Shown one piece after another: positions 25,759 to 34,852 of a DNA stretch of 64,000 nt. The DNA is taken from contig NZ_RFLV01000006.1 in assembly GCF_004920405.1 (NCBI RefSeq), positions 1 through 64,000 of the forward strand, written 5' to 3'. Below the pieces are notes generated by a model, which saw only the letters and a program-made list of their open reading frames with translations, did no database searches and had not been told where the DNA came from. The stretch's first letter is position 1, and every line of letters starts with the position of its first letter. Both the position numbers and the translations under genes were made by a program. Origin of the DNA: Pseudomonas leptonychotis. Lineage in GTDB: Bacteria; Pseudomonadota; Gammaproteobacteria; Pseudomonadales; Pseudomonadaceae.

Positions 25759-26919
25759 CTAGATGACAGCGCTAGATTTGCTAATAACCACACTACTTGG
25801 CAAATTCACCACCCGGGCTGCCAGCCACTCCGCATTACTCAGGTCACCACGCCGACAGCTCTGGTACATAGCCAGGTGATTCATCAACGTCCAGATGGGC
25901 CGAGTCATCACCCCTTGCTGATTCGTGGATTCAAGCAACTCGTCTCTGTGGGCTTTGTACTCACAGATAACGGCGTTTAGCCAATAGTTCGAGCGGCAAC
26001 CTGTGGGTTCTTTCACGAACTCCAGGTTCGTGCCTGAGAATAGCCCTTCGTAGGCCTCAGCCAATGCTCGCTTGGCCTCGATGAAGGCTTCCAACTGCTC
26101 CAGCTGGGCACACCCCAGCGCCGCATTCAGGTTCGGTAACCGATAGTTATAACCCAGCTCGTCGTGAATGTACTCGAAGGGATGAGGCTTCTTAGCGGTG
26201 GTTGTCAGGTGCTTGGCGCGAGCGGCCAACGGCTCACCAGCCAGGATCATACCCCCGCCTCCGGTGGTCATAATTTTGTTGCCGTTAAAGCTGAGTGTAC
26301 CCAGCACACCGAAGGTACCGGTGTGTTTTCCCTTGTAGTAGCTGCCCAGAGATTCAGCGGCATCCTCGACCAATGCGATATTCCAGCGCAGGGTTACAGA
26401 TACCAAACCGTCCAGATCCGCTGGATGCCCGAAGGTGTGCATGGGCACGCAGGCCCGAACCACTTTGTTGTCTGCGCGGGTTCGGCACACACCTTCTGAA
26501 TCCAACTTAGCGTTATCTTCTAGCCAGGCTTCCATCGCCTTTGCAGACAAACCCAGCGTGTCCCGGTCTACATCGATAAAAACAGGCTCAGCTTTACAGT
26601 AGGCAATGGCATTACAGGTGGCCACAAAGGTAAGCGGCTGGGTAAGCACCAGATCACCTGCCTCCACTCCGGCAAGCCTAAGCGCAATGTGCAAGGCCGC
26701 CGTTCCGTTCACAGTGGCTACGGCCTTGGGGGAGCCGGTATAACTGGCCATATCCCGCTCAAAGCGGTCTACATAGGCACCAATGCTAGATACAAAGGTA
26801 GAGGTAATGGTGTCCGCTACGTACTTTTGCTCGTTGCCGGAAAATACCGGTGCATGCAAGGGAATGAACTCATTGGTACCAAAATGATCTCGTATGAATG
26901 TTATCAGTTGTTTGCTCAC
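25759..26919 (-). CDS. legC: Sugar aminotransferase LegC
   Basis: A 386-residue PLP enzyme of the DegT/DnrJ/EryC1/StrS family that aminates C4 of the 4-keto sugar made by LegB. EDAAES (Asp186) and Lys215 in SFNGNKIMTTGGGG are the cofactor residues; LAPVFSG-type opening (PLHAPVFSGNEQKYV) is typical of LegC. I place the start at the GTG 26919: GAGG lies five bases upstream and the protein then begins SKQLITFIRDHFG as in relatives. The longer ATG frame (26970) would overlap legB by 44 bases. Confidence 0.92.
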   Translation of the reverse strand: MSKQLITFIRDHFGTNEFIPLHAPVFSGNEQKYVADTITSTFVSSIGAYVDRFERDMASYTGSPKAVATVNGTAALHIALRLAGVEAGDLVLTQPLTFVATCNAIAYCKAEPVFIDVDRDTLGLSAKAMEAWLEDNAKLDSEGVCRTRADNKVVRACVPMHTFGHPADLDGLVSVTLRWNIALVEDAAESLGSYYKGKHTGTFGVLGTLSFNGNKIMTTGGGGMILAGEPLAARAKHLTTTAKKPHPFEYIHDELGYNYRLPNLNAALGCAQLEQLEAFIEAKRALAEAYEGLFSGTNLEFVKEPTGCRSNYWLNAVICEYKAHRDELLESTNQQGVMTRPIWTLMNHLAMYQSCRRGDLSNAEWLAARVVNLPSSVVISKSSAVI

Positions 26920-26926
26920 AGCGGCC

Positions 26927-28117
26927 TCACATCTTGCTATCGAGGTACTTGCCGGTTTCTTTATGTCCAAAGCCCGGAATCATTTTGTGGAACAGCTCAA
27001 CAATTTGTTCTTTGCTCCATTCGCTCTTTTTCTTCATTGCTGAAATTTGTTCTTCAAACAGACTCAGTAACTCCTGATTATAGAGTGGTTCATTCTTGAT
27101 AATTCCAAGGTTCTCGAAGCGGCTCATATCCAACACTTCATTCGCTGTATAGAACTCTTCAAAGTCTTTTTCACCCGTAGTATTACTGGCGGTAAATAAG
27201 CAAGGCCACTCACCTTGCTGCGGCAAGATTTTAACCAGCTCCCGTGCTTCATCTTCTGTTTCACACAGGCGAGGTTCGTAGCCACGCCGCTTAAGGTATT
27301 TAACGGCAATCTCAGCGAAAGTGATCAAATGCAGATCCTCACTGAGCTTTGGAAAGAAAATATCGCGATTTTCACCAAATATACACGACATCAGACACAG
27401 CTCACCGGATTCTTGCGGAGTGACGAAATATCGCTTGATATCGTTCGGGGCCACAATAGGCTGTTGTTTTTGCAGGCGCTGGTTAAAGCCATGCAGCAGA
27501 GAACCATCTGAAAAAGCTACGTTTGCGAACCGTGCGGTAGAAATGGTAATTTCCTCACTCTTACGCATCAGGAACATTTCCATAATCCGCTTTGAGGCTC
27601 CCATCATGTTGGCAGGGTTTGCAGCTTTATCGGTTGAAACACAAAAATACTTTTTAACACCTGAGTCTATCGATTGCTGAATGGTTTTATCAGTATTAAA
27701 GACGTTAACATCTATCATACGCATCAGCGTGAATGGATCTTTTTCACTGCGAACATGCTTGAGCGCAGATAAATTCAAAACGTAGTCATACTGACCATCT
27801 GCCTTAACAAAAGCATCGTACTCAACCGAGCCAATATCCAACGCAAAGGTTTGAAAATCGCCATCGATATACCCGAACGAACTCCTAATGTCCCGAACCA
27901 GCTCAACCATATTGTTTTCACTAATATCGACAACATGAAGCTTTAGCGGATTACGTTTAAAAATTTCTTTTGTAACCGCTTGGCCAATTGAGCCCGCACC
28001 ACCCAACACCAAAAAGCGTGACCGCGAAACAATTTCATGCAACTCATCTTCACGGGAGACCATGTCAGCCGTAAACAGGGGTACATCACGACCTATCAGA
28101 TTAAGCATAGCATCCAT
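26927..28117 (-). CDS. legB: NDP-GlcNAc 4,6-dehydratase LegB
   Basis: A 396-residue dehydratase, first of the legionaminic acid route after nucleotide activation. LGGAGSIGQAVT starts near residue 38, STDKAANP is at 161-168, and Met172/Lys176 in MMGASK give the M-x3-K catalytic variant of this branch. C-terminal extension of about 100 residues is normal for LegB. GGAGG lies seven bases before the ATG, a stronger site than most genes of this locus, and it is preceded by 46 bases of spacer after wzx. Confidence 0.93.
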   Translation of the reverse strand: MDAMLNLIGRDVPLFTADMVSREDELHEIVSRSRFLVLGGAGSIGQAVTKEIFKRNPLKLHVVDISENNMVELVRDIRSSFGYIDGDFQTFALDIGSVEYDAFVKADGQYDYVLNLSALKHVRSEKDPFTLMRMIDVNVFNTDKTIQQSIDSGVKKYFCVSTDKAANPANMMGASKRIMEMFLMRKSEEITISTARFANVAFSDGSLLHGFNQRLQKQQPIVAPNDIKRYFVTPQESGELCLMSCIFGENRDIFFPKLSEDLHLITFAEIAVKYLKRRGYEPRLCETEDEARELVKILPQQGEWPCLFTASNTTGEKDFEEFYTANEVLDMSRFENLGIIKNEPLYNQELLSLFEEQISAMKKKSEWSKEQIVELFHKMIPGFGHKETGKYLDSKM

Positions 28118-28163
28118 TACGAAGCCTCCAGGAGAAATATATATCCTCCTTAATAAGTAAATA

Positions 28164-29411
28164 TTAAATAATTCGATAATTTTGTGGAGTCTTTGTAAAA
28201 TACATCACTGCCTTCCACCCGGCACCAACACTTAAAGAGCAAATCAACCCTACAATTACAGCTGCCTCGGGACTTATATTTGAAACCGAATAAACCACAA
28301 ATAAAAATACTGCAAAACTAACGACTTGACTGCGCACAATGTCCCTATCAAAACCTTGCGCATAAAGCCCGAACTGAGGAATCATCCCCAAGCAATAGAT
28401 AAGATTAGCCAGCATAATCCAAGGAAACATCCACTCATACGCTATAAAAATCGGCTTATCAATAAAATCGATAGCCACACCCAGCACCGCATACAAAGCA
28501 AAACTTAAAGAAACACCAACAACAAAACCTTGAACTATTAACTTGCGCATGAATAAACGAAAGGCTTCACTATTATTTTCTTCGTGCGCTTTAATAAGAC
28601 CCGGATAGATAAAAACAAACACTCCCGCATCCAAAAAAGAGACAACTACATTTGCCATACCGATAAAAAGCACATAAGCCCCTAGCGCTTCCAACCCCAA
28701 AAGACTCTCCATCCAGTAGCGATCAACAGTAAAAATACCCCGCAAGGCCAATGTTGAAAGCAAGAATGGGAACGCCACCCACAGCCCAAGCTTAACCCAG
28801 CTATAATCTATGGGGCGCACCCACCCTTTAACCTCCTGCTTGCAAACCACTGAAACCCCGACAATACAGGCGAATAAACTTCCAAAAAACCAAAAAGACA
28901 AAACAACATCTAAATTCCGAGTAGCTGGCTCGTAATACAACATCAGCGCAACAGCAACCACCCACACCCCTGAACGCACGAACAGTACAACACTAGCAAT
29001 AAACTGCTTTGATATAGCAACCAGAACCCTATTCAGCTCTTGAGCGAAATACTCTACGACTAATAATGGAATAAACCAATTAAACACACCCCAAGGTAGA
29101 AACTCAAAAACAAAAACAAAAACAAAAACAGGCACTACTAATGAAAGCATAAAAAGCGACACTGAAATTTGAGCTTTAAATATATCCCCCCAATCCCCAA
29201 CCCCGCGCTTGATTAACTCACGATTTGAATATGTGTAGAAATCAACACCAACCACAAATACTGCAAAATCAATGGACACGACCAATAAACCATACAACCC
29301 AAGATCCGTAGGATCCAAGTAGCTTGCCAACATAAAAATAAGTAAAAACTTGCATGAGAGCGTCGCACCCCGAAGTATTACATTAGCAAAGCGCACCACT
29401 ACTTTAGACAT
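28164..29411 (-). CDS. wzx: O-antigen flippase Wzx
   Basis: A 415-residue protein made almost wholly of hydrophobic segments (about twelve), of the polysaccharide-specific MATE-like flippase type. It opens KVVVRFANVILRGATLSCKF with the YLDPTDLGLYGLL segment typical of Wzx. It moves the lipid-linked O-unit across the inner membrane. The gene is markedly AT-rich. ATG at 29411 is used; a GTG immediately before it is also in frame. A perfect TATAAT (minus strand, 29434-29429) lies only about 18 bases upstream but has no good -35 partner. Confidence 0.85.
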   Translation of the reverse strand: MSKVVVRFANVILRGATLSCKFLLIFMLASYLDPTDLGLYGLLVVSIDFAVFVVGVDFYTYSNRELIKRGVGDWGDIFKAQISVSLFMLSLVVPVFVFVFVFEFLPWGVFNWFIPLLVVEYFAQELNRVLVAISKQFIASVVLFVRSGVWVVAVALMLYYEPATRNLDVVLSFWFFGSLFACIVGVSVVCKQEVKGWVRPIDYSWVKLGLWVAFPFLLSTLALRGIFTVDRYWMESLLGLEALGAYVLFIGMANVVVSFLDAGVFVFIYPGLIKAHEENNSEAFRLFMRKLIVQGFVVGVSLSFALYAVLGVAIDFIDKPIFIAYEWMFPWIMLANLIYCLGMIPQFGLYAQGFDRDIVRSQVVSFAVFLFVVYSVSNISPEAAVIVGLICSLSVGAGWKAVMYFTKTPQNYRII

Positions 29412-30179
29412 CACTTGCCCTGACTACGATTATAGTATCTTATATAAAACTCAAATTAACACACATACTATAGCCCACTTAAACAACATGACTGATGCAG
29501 CACTAAAATTAATAGCTTTTTACGCACAGACACTCACTAATTTAATGAATCGAACATACCCCAAGTTTGCGAGTAAATGTCGGCGAGCCATTCACAGATT
29601 TGACAGTGCAAATTACAACATCAACTGATGCATTGCTGCTCATCAGTCACGGAGTGCATTTAAGTATAGCCAAACCGCCATAACGCGAAACTAGCTCGAA
29701 CCTCACGCACACCTAGGTTTGTGTTTTGTCAATCTTGCGTTTGCATTTGTGTAGCTCACTATTCTTATCGAGCTTCTTACAGCCATCGATGCGTAAAAAG
29801 ACAGACAGCCCTCTACCACCGCAATGATTCCAGCAGCTAGCACGCTCTCCGCACACGATGGAAGCTGGGAGTGGTGATCAGTGTCAGCTATACACTCCAA
29901 ACTCACCTCAAAAACTACTGGCGCAAGTGGATCGTTTCATATCGCGCCCCACCATCACCTGATCGCAGTAATTGAACCAGCAGAAGCATGCAAGCAGGAC
30001 GAATACCTTCAACCTAGAGACTGCAGCTTGATCAAGCCAATCAAGTTCTTCCACACATCTATCAACCTAGATATGGTGGAACTTATGGTGTGCCGCTTAA
30101 GTAAGGTGCTCAGAATCCGCAAAGGCCCTATGCTTCATCATAAAAACCAGAAAGTGGACCCTGGAAAGCTCTCCATAAC
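29412..30179. other. 768-bp intergenic region between wzx and wzz
   Basis: No convincing gene. The open frames here (plus 29881-30186, 101 codons; minus 29703-29906, 67 codons) lack family resemblance, ribosome binding sites and codon bias. The first 250 bases next to wzx are AT-rich like the serotype genes; the rest is closer to normal composition, so a junction between imported and resident DNA may lie near 29650-29700. On the minus strand TATACT (29668-29663) with TTTCGC 16 bases before it is a possible weak promoter for wzx and the downstream genes. I saw no intact ops/JUMPstart element. Confidence 0.5.
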
Positions 30180-31244
30180 TCAGTAGGTCTTTTTCAAAGT
30201 ATTCATAGTCGAACGGTTTATTAACATCACGCGAATCAGCGCAATAAACACGCCCAACATACCGCCTAGTACGATGCCCAACGCTACGATCAGCGCCTTC
30301 TTCGGCTTTATGGGCTGATCTGGCACCTCGATATCACCGTCTTGACGGAAAACGGCAACATTGCTCGGCTCAGGACTAACACCGGCAAACAACTGATATT
30401 TTGCTTCGAGATCACGCAGCACTGGAATAAACGGATCATCTGACGTTCGCGCCAACAAAACCTCCAACTCTGCACGCAATGCTTTAGAACCCCGCATATA
30501 CATCAAACTGCCATCCATAAAGGCGGAGAGCTCAGTATTAACAACGGGAGGATTGACGAACCCTATCGTATCGGCAACGGTTAGTGCCTCCTGCAATTGA
30601 ACTGTACGGTCTTCTCTACGAGCTTTGGCACTGTCACGCTCTGATTTTATCTGCTGCTGAATATTACGTGCTCGCACAGCAAGTTCGCGATCAGCATTCA
30701 GCAACATTTCATCTAACGACCGCTCAGCCACTTGATCGATATACTGCTTAGCCCAAGCTGATGCCAATTCAGGATTATAATGTTCAATAACAATCGAATA
30801 ACGTTCAGGCTGATTTTTATCCACAGCCTTCACACTGAATTTATCTTTAAATTCTCTATAAATATTATATTGAGATCCAAGGCGCTGAGTATCATCCAAA
30901 GACGTCAAATAAAACTCTTTAAAAAATTTACGCAGCGATCTATCCGACTGTAAATTTCGAGTGAACACGGCATACACATCATCAATTAAAAACGGCTCTA
31001 ACCCGCCATTATTTTCGCCAGTTCTACCCAAGTTGAAACCGGCAATATCACTAAGAGATGGCGGCAACACGGTAGCGCTCACCTCATAAACGGGCTTACT
31101 GAGAAATGCATACGAGGCTGCAGCCACTGCGAACAATAAAGTCACAAGGATCATCAACCATTTTTGCGCCCACAGGCTTTGAAATAGCTCAACAAGGTCG
31201 ATCTCATCATCACTGGCTTGGCGTTGATATGTTTGCTCGGTCAC
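30180..31244 (-). CDS. wzz: O-antigen chain-length regulator Wzz
   Basis: A 354-residue polysaccharide co-polymerase. Two membrane segments bracket a periplasmic coiled domain: about residues 29-49 (MILVTLLFAVAAASYAFL) and near the C-terminus (ALIVALGIVLGGMLGVFIAL), with the proline-rich QPIKPKKAL motif just before the second. It sets the modal length of Wzy-made chains. I use the GTG at 31244, giving TEQTYQRQ; the open frame to 31337 adds a non-hydrophobic, non-family leader. First gene of the O-antigen locus and separated from wzx by a long gap, so it may have its own transcript. Confidence 0.9.
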   Translation of the reverse strand: MTEQTYQRQASDDEIDLVELFQSLWAQKWLMILVTLLFAVAAASYAFLSKPVYEVSATVLPPSLSDIAGFNLGRTGENNGGLEPFLIDDVYAVFTRNLQSDRSLRKFFKEFYLTSLDDTQRLGSQYNIYREFKDKFSVKAVDKNQPERYSIVIEHYNPELASAWAKQYIDQVAERSLDEMLLNADRELAVRARNIQQQIKSERDSAKARREDRTVQLQEALTVADTIGFVNPPVVNTELSAFMDGSLMYMRGSKALRAELEVLLARTSDDPFIPVLRDLEAKYQLFAGVSPEPSNVAVFRQDGDIEVPDQPIKPKKALIVALGIVLGGMLGVFIALIRVMLINRSTMNTLKKTY

Positions 31245-31880
31245 TGTAAATCCATATTTTGAAAAAATGATTATTTGAACAGGGTGAGACTGGCTGCTTG
31301 GATGGCAATCGCCCAAGGCATACCATGTAAATGGCATGGGTATACGTTATTTGGACCAGCCAAACTGACTGCCCCGTGCGCGTTTTCGCTACCTAATAAG
31401 CGCTGACTCGTTATTATTGATACTGCACCGCCTAACCAGCCACCTTGAGCTCACTCAGGCATTTTGCCATGCCTACCCAACAATTCCCACAGGCGCAGCA
31501 CTTGAAATTTTACACATAGGTACATCCCTGCATCGCTCAGACCTTCTTCGCCGCAATGAAAATACACTAGTACCCAGATGCTATAGATAACCCGACATCA
31601 AATAGTCTCAGGACTACCCCCAGCGAGAGAAGCACACAATCTGAATTCGTAGCTTTTGGAGAGCTCGCCTTTTATAAGGAGGTACATACCCGTGAATAGA
31701 GATGCATCGAGATCAGCATTAAGCATCCCAGCCACAGCTAAGGACAAACGAAAAGCTTCACAAAAACCCAATAAGCTGAAAATTGCTCGAAGCGCCACTT
31801 AAAACTTGGCATTGATGGGCTTTCTTGCTCAGGCAACAGGGATTAGCAGCGCCACGGACTAGTAACGACTGAAAAGCCTC
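31245..31880. other. 636-bp intergenic region between wzz and ihfB
   Basis: No established gene. It should hold the promoter of wzz, which I could not place with confidence. One short plus-strand ORF with a good ribosome binding site (31692-31802) is listed separately. The 66-codon minus-strand frame at 31598-31798 overlaps that ORF and shows no ribosome binding site or family resemblance. Confidence 0.5.
31692..31802 (+). CDS. Possible 36-residue basic protein
   Basis: A GTG-initiated frame of 36 codons ending TAA, preceded eight bases upstream by a near-perfect Shine-Dalgarno sequence (AAGGAGGT, 31677-31684). The predicted peptide is hydrophilic and very rich in Lys, Arg, Ser and Ala, starting NRDASRSALS and ending KLKIARSAT. 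It is the only plus-strand candidate in a region where all neighbours run on the minus strand. I do not recognise it; the strong ribosome binding site is the whole case for it, and it may be chance. Confidence 0.25.
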   Translation: MNRDASRSALSIPATAKDKRKASQKPNKLKIARSAT

Positions 31881-32165
31881 TTACTCGTCCTCATTCACTC
31901 GATCACGTAACTCTTTGCCCGGCTTGAAGTGCGGCACAAACTTGCCGTCCAAGCTAACGGAGTCGCCAGTCTTGGGATTTCGCCCTACCCGCGGCGCACG
32001 GTAGTGCAACGAGAAGCTACCAAAGCCGCGAATCTCGATGCGATCACCGGTCGACAGCGCCTGCGACATTTGCTCCAGCATGGTCTTGATCGCTAACTCG
32101 ACATCCTTTGATGAGAGCTGCCCCTGATGGGTGACGATGCGCTCGATCAACTCCGACTTGGTCAT
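31881..32165 (-). CDS. ihfB: Integration host factor beta subunit
   Basis: A 94-residue nucleoid protein that with IhfA bends DNA sharply at specific sites, assisting sigma-54 promoters, recombination and replication. The HU/IHF signature is seen in [28 protein letters not shown], with the DNA-intercalating proline in the R-x-G-R-N-P turn. It lies 152 bases downstream of rpsA, beyond a terminator, so it probably also has its own promoter. rpsA-ihfB adjacency is conserved in gammaproteobacteria. Confidence 0.97.
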   Translation of the reverse strand: MTKSELIERIVTHQGQLSSKDVELAIKTMLEQMSQALSTGDRIEIRGFGSFSLHYRAPRVGRNPKTGDSVSLDGKFVPHFKPGKELRDRVNEDE

Positions 32166-32273
32166 GGTTTTCCCTTCTTTTTCAAGCGGCTAGATCACTA
32201 GATAGAACGGTTTTAGCATGCCTGAACCAATTTGAACAGCCTATAAAACAACACCTTAGCGAATTTCAGGCAC

Positions 32274-32297
32274 AAAAAAGGGCGACCGAAGTCGCCC
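32274..32297 (-). terminator. Rho-independent terminator after rpsA
   Basis: Arms GGGCGAC (32280-32286) and GTCGCCC (32291-32297). On the minus strand the loop is the very stable TTCG and the stem is followed by TTTTTT (32279-32274). It lies 20 bases past the rpsA stop. The plus strand also has a short T-run (TTTTT), so weak two-way action is possible. Confidence 0.93.
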
Positions 32298-32317
32298 TTT
32301 TTCTGGATTGGCTGAAC

Positions 32318-34012
32318 TTAGTTCTGCTTTTCCATTTGCGCGCGGAGCAGATCACCAAGGGTGGTCGGGCCCGCAGCAATGTCGGAGGTGGCTGGCTTAT
32401 CGCGCAGGCTCTGGATTGCTTCTTTTTCGTCTTCAACGTCTTTCGACTTAACCGACAAGCTGATTACGCGGCTCTTACGGTCAACACTGATGATCTTGGC
32501 TTCTACTTCTTCGCCTTCTTTCAGAACGTTACGCGCGTCTTCAACGCGGTCACGGCTGATTTCAGAGGCTTTCAGAGTTGCTTCGATACCATCGGCCAGG
32601 GTGATGATGGCGCCTTTGGCGTCAACTTCTTTAACGATGCCGCGCACGATGGTGCCTTTATCGTTAACAGCAACGTAGTCGGAGAACGGGTCTTCTTCCA
32701 GCTGCTTGATACCCAAGGAAATGCGCTCGCGCTCTGGATCAACAGAGAGGATCACAGTTTCCAGCTCGTCGCCCTTCTTGAAGCGGCGAACAGCTTCTTC
32801 GCCTACTTCGTTCCAGGAGATGTCGGAGAGGTGAACGAGGCCGTCGATGCCGCCATCCAGACCAATGAAGATACCGAAATCAGTGATCGACTTGATGGTA
32901 CCGGAGATCTTGTCGCCCTTGTTGAACTGACCGGAGAAATCTTCCCACGGGTTAGTTTTGCACTGCTTGATGCCGAGGGAGATACGACGACGCTCTTCGT
33001 CGATATCCAGAACCATAACTTCCACTTCGTCGCCGACGTTAACGACTTTCGAAGGATGGATGTTTTTGTTGGTCCAATCCATTTCGGATACGTGCACCAG
33101 GCCTTCCACGCCTTCTTCCAGCTCTGCGAAGCAGCCGTAGTCGGTCAGGTTGGTTACGCGCGCAGTAACACGGGTGTCCTGCGGGTAACGCGCCTTGATG
33201 GCAACCCATGGATCTTCGCCCAGCTGCTTAAGGCCGAGGGAAACACGGTTGCGTTCACGATCGTACTTGAGGATCTTAACGTCGATCTCGTCACCAACGT
33301 TGACGATTTCGGACGGATGCTTGATACGCTTCCAAGCCATGTCGGTGATGTGCAGCAGGCCATCGACGCCACCCAGATCGACGAATGCGCCGTAATCCGT
33401 GAGGTTCTTAACGATACCTTTAACTTGCTGACCTTCCTGCAGGGATTCCAGCAGCGCTTCGCGCTCTGCGGAGTTCTCGGCTTCGAGGACGCTGCGACGG
33501 GAAACGACAACGTTGTTGCGCTTCTGGTCCAGCTTGATAACTTTGAATTCGAGCTCTTTGCCTTCCAAGTGAGTGGTATCACGCACTGGACGGACATCGA
33601 CCAAGGAACCTGGCAGGAACGCACGGATGCCGTTAACGTCGACTGTGAAGCCGCCCTTAACCTTACCGTTGATAACGCCCGTAACCACTTCCTCAGCGGC
33701 GAAAGCTGCTTCCAGAACGATCCAGCACTCAGCACGCTTGGCTTTTTCACGGGACAGCTTGGTTTCACCAAAGCCATCTTCAACCGCGTCCAGCGCAACG
33801 TGAACTTCGTCACCAACCTTGATGGTCAATTCGCCAGCGTCGTTGTGGAACTGCTCCAGCGGGATGAGGCCTTCCGACTTCAAACCAGCGTGAACGGTTA
33901 CCCAACCAGCTTGGTAATCGATATCGACGATGATAGCGGTGATGATTGAGCCAGCCTGAAGGTTCAGGGTTTTTAGGCTTTCTTCAAACAGTTCAGCAAA
34001 GCTTTCGCTCAT
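32318..34012 (-). CDS. rpsA: 30S ribosomal protein S1
   Basis: A 564-residue protein with six tandem S1 (OB-fold) domains; repeated blocks such as [39 protein letters not shown] and [20 protein letters not shown] are visible. It binds mRNA leaders and delivers them to the 30S subunit. The first two domains bind the ribosome, the rest RNA. Start at ATG 34012 ([16 protein letters not shown]), the universal gammaproteobacterial N-terminus; the open frame continues 18 codons upstream. Lies downstream of cmk with a 153-base gap, as in other Pseudomonas. Confidence 0.98.
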   Translation of the reverse strand: MSESFAELFEESLKTLNLQAGSIITAIIVDIDYQAGWVTVHAGLKSEGLIPLEQFHNDAGELTIKVGDEVHVALDAVEDGFGETKLSREKAKRAECWIVLEAAFAAEEVVTGVINGKVKGGFTVDVNGIRAFLPGSLVDVRPVRDTTHLEGKELEFKVIKLDQKRNNVVVSRRSVLEAENSAEREALLESLQEGQQVKGIVKNLTDYGAFVDLGGVDGLLHITDMAWKRIKHPSEIVNVGDEIDVKILKYDRERNRVSLGLKQLGEDPWVAIKARYPQDTRVTARVTNLTDYGCFAELEEGVEGLVHVSEMDWTNKNIHPSKVVNVGDEVEVMVLDIDEERRRISLGIKQCKTNPWEDFSGQFNKGDKISGTIKSITDFGIFIGLDGGIDGLVHLSDISWNEVGEEAVRRFKKGDELETVILSVDPERERISLGIKQLEEDPFSDYVAVNDKGTIVRGIVKEVDAKGAIITLADGIEATLKASEISRDRVEDARNVLKEGEEVEAKIISVDRKSRVISLSVKSKDVEDEKEAIQSLRDKPATSDIAAGPTTLGDLLRAQMEKQN

Positions 34013-34165
34013 TTTAATTCCTGTTGATTCAGGGCAGGGAATCCGCCCAAACCACACTCCAGACAATGTGGGTACGTTTATATAAAAAGAAGCAATCGGG
34101 TCTAGGACTGGGATCCCCGCAAGCTTCCTTGGCGAGCCGGCCAGCTTAAGCAGCTGGGGCTCTGG

Positions 34166-34852
34166 TCATCCAGCGAGGTCGCGGTTAGCGACTTCACTGA
34201 GAATTCGTTCAAGCACTTTTTCAATTGAGAGTTCAGTTGAATCCAGCTGAATTGCATCGGCCGCCGGTTTGAGCGGAGCCACTGCACGCTGAGTATCACG
34301 CTCGTCGCGCGCCTGAATCTCATCAAGAAGACTCGCGAGATTAACATCATCGCCTTTGGCCTTCAACTGCAAGTAGCGGCGACGGGCACGTTCCTCGGCG
34401 CTGGCGGTGAGGAAAACCTTCAACGGCGCATCGGGGAAAACCACTGTCCCCATGTCGCGACCATCGGCGACCAACCCTGGCATTTCTTGGAACGCCTGTT
34501 GCCGCTGCAGCAGCGCATCGCGCACCGCAGGCAGCGACGCCACCAACGAGGCGCCGGCTCCGACCTGCTCGTTACGAATCAGATCGGTGACTTCTTCACC
34601 TTCCAGAATGATGCGTTGGCCGTGACCATCGCCGGCAGCAATGAACTGGACATCCAGATGAGCAGCGAGCAACTTCATCGCCTCTTCATTGGTCAGGTCG
34701 ACGCCATGATTACCCGCAGCAAACGCCAGCAGACGATAAAGCGCGCCTGAGTCCAGCAGATTCCAGCCCAACTGCTTAGCCAGCAAGCCGGCGATAGTGC
34801 CTTTACCCGAACCGCTTGGGCCGTCGATGGTAATAACCGGCGCGACAATCAT
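34166..34852 (-). CDS. cmk: Cytidylate kinase
   Basis: A 228-residue kinase that phosphorylates CMP and dCMP. P-loop GPSGSGKGT at about residues 11-19, then [27 protein letters not shown] and the lid region [18 protein letters not shown]. Its ATG overlaps the stop of the tyrA-aroA fusion by four bases (ATGA), so it is co-translated with aromatic amino acid genes. Confidence 0.97.
   Translation of the reverse strand: MIVAPVITIDGPSGSGKGTIAGLLAKQLGWNLLDSGALYRLLAFAAGNHGVDLTNEEAMKLLAAHLDVQFIAAGDGHGQRIILEGEEVTDLIRNEQVGAGASLVASLPAVRDALLQRQQAFQEMPGLVADGRDMGTVVFPDAPLKVFLTASAEERARRRYLQLKAKGDDVNLASLLDEIQARDERDTQRAVAPLKPAADAIQLDSTELSIEKVLERILSEVANRDLAG

Noticed and set aside
29641..29700. Possible ops/JUMPstart element (GGCGGTTTG on the minus strand)
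   Set aside because: Only part of GGCGGTAGC matches and the extended JUMPstart context is absent.
29703..29906. 67-codon minus-strand frame in the same gap
   Set aside because: No start signal, no family features, biased by chance.
29881..30186. 101-codon plus-strand frame between wzx and wzz
   Set aside because: No ribosome binding site and no resemblance to a family; it ends inside the wzz 3' end.
32336..33949. 537-codon open frame on the plus strand opposite rpsA
   Set aside because: Antisense shadow of the strongly biased rpsA codons; no ribosome binding site or family resemblance.
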